A stretch of DNA of 64,000 nucleotides from a virus. A program made the translations under genes and the position numbers. Shown here one piece after another: positions 60,462 through 64,000 of this stretch (the stretch's first letter is position 1; every line of letters starts with the position of its first letter). The notes beneath the pieces were generated by a model. It was not told the DNA's origin. It searched no databases and was given only the letters and a program-made list of their open reading frames with translations. The stretch covers positions 1 to 64,000 of IMG/VR virus record IMGVR_UViG_3300006484_003136. One strand, written 5' to 3'.

Positions 60462-60953
60462 ATGATAACAATTATAGCTGCAGCCGGAGAAAACAATTCT
60501 TTAGGTAAAGACAATGACTTAGTCTGGCACTTACCAGACGATTTTAAACGATTTAAAGAACTTACATCAGGTAATCATATACTTATGGGTAGAAAGACGT
60601 TTGAAACATTCCCTAAACCTTTACCTAATAGAACACATCTAATTATAACAAGACAAAATGACTATTCAGTACCAGAAAAATGTTTCACATTTGATAGTAT
60701 TCAATCTGCATTAGATGAAGTATTGGAACATTCGGATAATAATATTTGGATAATAGGTGGCGGAGAAATCTACAAACAATCAATGGAAATTGCGGATAGA
60801 ATTGAACTAACAAGAGTTCATTCAGAGTTTGAAGCAGATACTTTCTTTCCAGAAATTGGGGAAGAGTGGGAATTAGTTAAAGAAGAATACCATCCAGTAG
60901 ATGAAAGACACAAATATGACTTTAGTTATCTAACTTATGAACGTCTTCCATAA
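60462..60953 (+). CDS. folA: Dihydrofolate reductase
   Basis: A 163-residue DHFR. Starting at 60462: MITIIAAAGENNSLGKDNDLVWHLPDDFKRF (split here) gives the NADPH/folate region with D28-type acid in LPDDF; GRKTFETFP and the IIGGGEIYK glycine loop are all present. It reduces dihydrofolate to tetrahydrofolate for thymidylate synthesis. A typical phage nucleotide-metabolism gene. No thymidylate synthase is in the window. Its end overlaps the convergent gene by 19 bases. Confidence 0.92.
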   Translation: MITIIAAAGENNSLGKDNDLVWHLPDDFKRFKELTSGNHILMGRKTFETFPKPLPNRTHLIITRQNDYSVPEKCFTFDSIQSALDEVLEHSDNNIWIIGGGEIYKQSMEIADRIELTRVHSEFEADTFFPEIGEEWELVKEEYHPVDERHKYDFSYLTYERLP

Positions 60954-61633
60954 TTTATTACTTGTTGTTGAGTTCTATCATCTTTATCAGAAGCAGCAAA
61001 GTATTTTATTACATCAGGATTTTTGAAATTAGACATCAATTCATTATTACGTAAACTATGATCTCTAAGATCTAATCTTTTCATATGATGAAAATCACCA
61101 ACTATTCTTTTAATATTTAACTCTGGATTTTCTTTGTATAACCAATAAGGAACTTTAACATAGAAAAATCCTTCTTTCTCAGGAACTTCTCCTAAAATTT
61201 CAATTTGTGAAGTTGGTAAAGTACCCTTGTGGAAAGTAACAGAATAAGGTCTTGCATTATCACCAAAAGTTGCAGTATCTGGTGCAAACTCTTTTATATT
61301 CAAGATTTCAATTGACTTCTCATTTTGTTTAGTAATAAAATAGGCACCAATTATAGCTCTTTCATCAGATAAATAAGTAGCTTTATCAAAATCAAATTCA
61401 ATATCATCTCTATAAATGTGTTTATCTAATGGTTTATACTCTGAATAAAACTTCTTAGGTTCGATATATTTTTTAGATCCTGGATCAGATAACTTATAAT
61501 AACCAATAAATTCATTATACTGGTCTGACTTTAATATAAATATCTTTTCACCTTTATCATTGATCCATTTAGTACCAAGTTCTGGCATAGCTTCAACTCC
61601 TTCAAATATTTTAAACTCTTTAATAAATCTCAT
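60935..61633 (-). CDS. Hypothetical protein with N-terminal targeting-type peptide
   Basis: A 232-residue protein starting MRFIKEFKIFEGVEAMPE (61633). A longer frame with a hydrophobic extension is rejected because it crosses the promoter region. Beta-strands alternate with charged loops, and a C-terminal helix holds several Arg/His residues. Not recognised. A TTTAATATATAC box lies 18 bases upstream, overlapping a divergent host-type promoter on the other strand. Confidence 0.6.
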   Translation of the reverse strand: MRFIKEFKIFEGVEAMPELGTKWINDKGEKIFILKSDQYNEFIGYYKLSDPGSKKYIEPKKFYSEYKPLDKHIYRDDIEFDFDKATYLSDERAIIGAYFITKQNEKSIEILNIKEFAPDTATFGDNARPYSVTFHKGTLPTSQIEILGEVPEKEGFFYVKVPYWLYKENPELNIKRIVGDFHHMKRLDLRDHSLRNNELMSNFKNPDVIKYFAASDKDDRTQQQVINYGRRS

Positions 61634-61649
61634 TATAAAAATTACTTTT

Positions 61650-61680
61650 TTGTATATATTAAAAATTAAATGTAACTTTG
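61650..61680 (+). promoter_or_regulatory. Bacteroidota-type promoter TTG-N20-TAACTTTG
   Basis: -33 TTG at 61650-61652 and -7 box TAACTTTG at 61673-61680, 20-base spacer, with a 4-base gap to the ATG at 61685. It overlaps the minus-strand TTTAATATATAC box (61652-61663), so two divergent promoters of different type share the DNA. Confidence 0.6.
61652..61663 (-). promoter_or_regulatory. TTTAATATATAC box (candidate phage promoter)
   Basis: Minus-strand copy of the recurring box, 18 bases before the ATG at 61633. Confidence 0.45.
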
Positions 61681-61684
61681 TAGT

Positions 61685-61960
61685 ATGAGAAATAAATTTG
61701 ACCTTAATAAACCCGTTTATCATAAATCTTATGGTAAAATGTCTATACAACGTTATTTAGAAGCTAACCTAGATGAACCAGATACAGAAAATCAATATGA
61801 TTGTGAGTATAGTGGTTGCCTCGCTGACGTTGTTACAAAGTATAATAGAAATGCGCGTCTTTTTAAAGAATCTGAACTAATGTCAGAAGAAGATTACATG
61901 GTGTGGGAGCTTGCGGTTAAAAGAGAAGAAAAGTTAGAAAATATATTGAAAGAGGAATAA
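61685..61960 (+). CDS. Small acidic hypothetical protein
   Basis: A 91-residue acidic protein, not recognised, with two Cys in DCEYSGCLADV and a helical acidic C-terminus. A host-type promoter with a 4-base leader suggests early expression (inference). Confidence 0.55.
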   Translation: MRNKFDLNKPVYHKSYGKMSIQRYLEANLDEPDTENQYDCEYSGCLADVVTKYNRNARLFKESELMSEEDYMVWELAVKREEKLENILKEE

Positions 61961-61967
61961 TACTCTC

Positions 61968-61978
61968 TTAATATATAA
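61968..61978 (+). promoter_or_regulatory. TTAATATATAA box abutting a start codon
   Basis: Copy of the recurring box, 3 bases before the ATG at 61982. Confidence 0.5.
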
Positions 61979-61981
61979 ATA

Positions 61982-62449
61982 ATGAAAGTAAAAATATTTC
62001 TACTTATATCATTATTATTCATATCTTGCTCAAAATCAAAAGATCAAGAAATATATCCACAATACCCTTATAATTTTAGTCAACAAGAGATTGATGTAAT
62101 GAATGTTACTAATGTTTATAGAAATCAAATAGGACTAGATACTTTAAAAAAGATTCAACATATTGGTTATATAAGTGAAGAACACAATATTTATATGATT
62201 GAACAAGATACAATGACACATGACTATTTTCAACAAAGATCAGATAACCTAATTAGAACATTACACGCAGAACGTGTAGGTGAAGTTCTAGCTTATAATT
62301 ATAATTATCCGCAGTCTGTTTTAAATGCGTGGATAAATTCACCATCACATAAAAAAATAATAGAAGGTGATTTTACTAACTTTGGTATTGCAATAAAACA
62401 AGATTCTATTGGACGTAAGTACTATACCTTTATTTTTGTTAAAATTTAA
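61982..62449 (+). CDS. CAP/SCP-domain lipoprotein
   Basis: A 155-residue lipoprotein. The signal ends in a lipobox (LLFISC, Cys16). The CAP domain (about 35-155) shows VYRNQIGLDTL, SEEHNIYMIEQDTMTHDYF with His near 68 and 80, GEVLAYNY, NAWINSPSHKKIIEGDFTN and a final beta strand. CAP proteins of this form are frequent in Flavobacteriia, and the function in phages is unclear. A moron-type gene changing the host surface is one possibility. Confidence 0.75.
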   Translation: MKVKIFLLISLLFISCSKSKDQEIYPQYPYNFSQQEIDVMNVTNVYRNQIGLDTLKKIQHIGYISEEHNIYMIEQDTMTHDYFQQRSDNLIRTLHAERVGEVLAYNYNYPQSVLNAWINSPSHKKIIEGDFTNFGIAIKQDSIGRKYYTFIFVKI

Positions 62450-62498
62450 GGAAAAGGAATTTCACTATTGAATATATAATGAAAAATAAATTCCTACG

Positions 62499-62882
62499 AT
62501 GAAAAACATACTAATAAATTGCAAGATCACTTATCAACAAGAATCACTTAAAAACACTTTAACCGCAATTTTTTATGAGCATTCGAGGAACCAATTTATT
62601 ACATTATCAGGTAGAATATCCGCAGAACTAACACAAGATTTATACCACAATAGTACACATATTTCACAACTAGATTTCTCTAATTTTAAAGAGGAATTAG
62701 AACCTAGTGAAGAAGAAATGATACAAATTTATCAAGAACTTCTTTCAAAGAAAAATTCTGGTAGTTCACTAAGATACAAAGTTTCTAGACTTGAAGACTT
62801 TGAAGTAAAAGCATTTGAAATATTATCGGAAAAACTTGTTTCTTATTTTAGAAATGAAAAATTAAATTCTATTGGAGTTTAA
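62499..62882 (+). CDS. Hypothetical protein
   Basis: A 127-residue charged protein, not recognised. It has an N-terminal strand region (MKNILINCKITYQQ), a Ser/Gln-rich middle and a helical acidic end. Preceded by a TTGAATATATAAT sequence, a weak variant of the recurring box. Confidence 0.5.
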   Translation: MKNILINCKITYQQESLKNTLTAIFYEHSRNQFITLSGRISAELTQDLYHNSTHISQLDFSNFKEELEPSEEEMIQIYQELLSKKNSGSSLRYKVSRLEDFEVKAFEILSEKLVSYFRNEKLNSIGV

Positions 62883-62901
62883 TATTTATTTTGTATATTT
62901 G
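62872..62901 (+). promoter_or_regulatory. Bacteroidota-type promoter TTG-N19-TATATTTG
   Basis: -33 TTG at 62872-62874 and -7 box TATATTTG at 62894-62901, spacer 19 bases, 16 bases before the ATG at 62918. Confidence 0.6.
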
Positions 62902-62917
62902 TTTTATATAAATAGAT

Positions 62918-63256
62918 ATGAGTAAGATAAACGATAAAACAAATGAAATAGTTTTCAATGGACTATTTGAAAAAGGAATGATTTTTCAAGAAATGCTAAC
63001 ATTTTGGTTAGGAATTTTAGATATAACCGATAATGGTATAATAATTACATTAGAAGGTAACCGTATCAGAGAAATGAAACTTAAAAAATATACTAGCGAA
63101 GAACTTACAAAGTTTATGAAGTATAGTACACAGGATAACTGTTGGTTAGACTACCAAAAAACAGACATTGATGTGGTACACGATTGGTTTACACAAAAAG
63201 CTACATATGATACTATAGAAAATAGAAGAGATTTAAAAATTGATCTATTGACATAA
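62918..63256 (+). CDS. Hypothetical protein
   Basis: A 112-residue protein of unknown function, with a beta-rich hydrophobic middle (MLTFWLGILDITDNGIIITL) and a helical end. A host-type promoter precedes it and a terminator follows, so it is a single-gene unit. Confidence 0.55.
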   Translation: MSKINDKTNEIVFNGLFEKGMIFQEMLTFWLGILDITDNGIIITLEGNRIREMKLKKYTSEELTKFMKYSTQDNCWLDYQKTDIDVVHDWFTQKATYDTIENRRDLKIDLLT

Positions 63257-63265
63257 AAAAAAATT

Positions 63266-63294
63266 AAAAATCCACTAAACAAAAGTGGATTTTT
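63266..63294 (+). terminator. Intrinsic terminator
   Basis: 11-bp arms AAAAATCCACT / AGTGGATTTTT with a 7-base loop and a T run after the 112-residue gene. Confidence 0.85.
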
Positions 63295-63359
63295 TTTATA
63301 TATATCAAGAATAAATTTTAATCAGGGTATTTATACTTTGATTAAAAAAAAAATCTTAT

Positions 63360-64000
63360 ATGACAAACACTTTAATGTACAATTCTCTAGTTCAGAAACT
63401 AAGAGAATTTTTTTTGGAAAAAAACTTCGTAGAAGTACCAACACAATCTAGACTATCAATTTTAGCAGCTTGTGAAAACCCACACTCAGTATCAACCTTT
63501 GAATACAATGGTGAGATATGGCCTTTACCACAAACAGGGCAAATGTGGCTCGAGTATGAACTTCTAAAAAATCCTACTTGGGAAGGAGTTTTCTGTGTAT
63601 CTACAAGCTACAGAGCAGAAAAAAATCCAATTCCTGGAAGACATGAACTAATCTTTCCAATGTTTGAGTTTGAATCAAAAGGTAAATATAAAGATTTAAT
63701 TCTATTAGAAAAAGAACTTCTTGAGTATTTAGGATTTGGATCACCTGTTGAAATGGATTACAATAAAACTTGTAAAGAATATGGAGACGTATCAATTTTA
63801 GAAAATGAACATGAAAGTAAAATGTGGAATGAAGTAAGTCATTGCGTTTCTCTTCAAAACTTTCCATTAAGAACTAATCCATTTTGGAATATGAAAAATC
63901 AACAAGATGATTTATTCAACAAAGTTGATGTAATATTATATGGACAAGAAACAATAGGTGCGGCAGAAAGAAGTTGTGAAGTTGACTCTATGAGAAAAAT
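63360..64000 (+). CDS. Class II aminoacyl-tRNA-synthetase-like protein (AsnRS/AspRS core type), partial
   Basis: The first 213 residues of a protein cut by the window end. It resembles the catalytic core of class II synthetases: motif 1-like FFLEKNFVEVPTQS, then motif 2 CVSTSYRAEKNPIPGRHELIFPMFEFES (split in reading), which holds the ATP-binding Arg and a stacking Phe region, followed by IGAAERSCEV. There is no N-terminal anticodon-binding domain before the core, as in asparagine synthetase A-like and AS-AR type proteins. Whether it charges tRNA, makes asparagine or modifies something else cannot be told without motif 3. Confidence 0.65.
   Translation, partial: MTNTLMYNSLVQKLREFFLEKNFVEVPTQSRLSILAACENPHSVSTFEYNGEIWPLPQTGQMWLEYELLKNPTWEGVFCVSTSYRAEKNPIPGRHELIFPMFEFESKGKYKDLILLEKELLEYLGFGSPVEMDYNKTCKEYGDVSILENEHESKMWNEVSHCVSLQNFPLRTNPFWNMKNQQDDLFNKVDVILYGQETIGAAERSCEVDSMRK

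Overview
The window is a continuous piece of a large, strongly AT-rich genome of a contractile-tailed (T4-superfamily) bacteriophage that most likely infects a member of the Flavobacteriia (Bacteroidota). The phage assignment rests on a T4 gp17-type terminase large subunit, a tail sheath, a gp19-type tail tube, a gp26-type baseplate hub protein, a very large tail/baseplate protein, a tape-measure-like protein, a gp47/SbcD-type nuclease and a gp52-type topoisomerase subunit. The host assignment is inference from four things: almost no gene has a Shine-Dalgarno sequence and most have A-rich leaders instead; several genes are preceded by the Bacteroidota sigma-factor box TAnnTTTG, three with a TTG 19-20 bases upstream; secreted proteins have Flavobacteriia-style signal peptides ending in SQ; and the NusA and CAP-domain lipoprotein look like Flavobacteriia proteins.

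Layout. 0-12 kb: small proteins, a tape-measure-like gene with 201-bp tandem repeats, three small genes and a 2024-residue baseplate/fibre-like protein. 12-15 kb: a run of small genes (DGQHR protein, Arg/Cys-rich-domain protein, cupin, serine hydrolase). 15-26 kb: gp47-like nuclease, tail tube, hub protein with an overlapping gene, a giant 1364-residue sheath, and two large proteins with the shared N-terminal peptide. 26-32 kb: unknown genes, putative small terminase and the large terminase. 32-45 kb: host-takeover and envelope genes (ClpS, HAD phosphatase, LysM and coiled-coil envelope proteins, RlaP-type nucleotidyltransferase, topoisomerase, secreted nuclease, NusA, candidate u-spanin lipoprotein, site-2 protease, ClpP). 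45-50 kb: two of three paralogous zinc-repeat proteins and a second nucleotidyltransferase. 50-52 kb: tRNA-Met(CAT) and a 1.1-kb mosaic of gene fragments flanked by direct repeats. 52-64 kb: GIY-YIG protein, a HAD phosphatase fused to a tRNA-binding domain, orphan cytosine methyltransferase, third zinc-repeat protein, DHFR, CAP lipoprotein and a class II aminoacyl-tRNA-synthetase-like gene that runs off the end.

The most unusual property is that about twenty otherwise unrelated proteins start with the same short peptide, roughly M-[KR]-[YHN]-[LI]-K-x-[FY]-[ED]-x-F followed by an E-containing segment. It resembles the T4 capsid-targeting peptide (MKTYQEFIAEA) that sends internal proteins into the prohead and is removed by the prohead protease. 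If that is its role, this phage packages a large protein cargo, including the three zinc-repeat paralogues, a serine hydrolase, a HAD-fold protein and DGQHR/ParB-like proteins.

Two promoter-like motifs are visible. TTTAATATATAA-type boxes precede structural and cargo genes, and the host-type TAnnTTTG box precedes several takeover genes. In both classes many boxes end only 3-5 bases before the start codon, which suggests leaderless transcripts. Genes for RNA handling (HAD plus tRNA-binding fusion, second HAD, RlaP, a second pol-beta nucleotidyltransferase, tRNA and synthetase-like protein), transcription (NusA) and regulated proteolysis (ClpS, ClpP, site-2 protease) suggest control of translation, transcription and protein turnover in the infected cell. 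No capsid, portal, DNA polymerase, endolysin or holin gene was recognised in this window.
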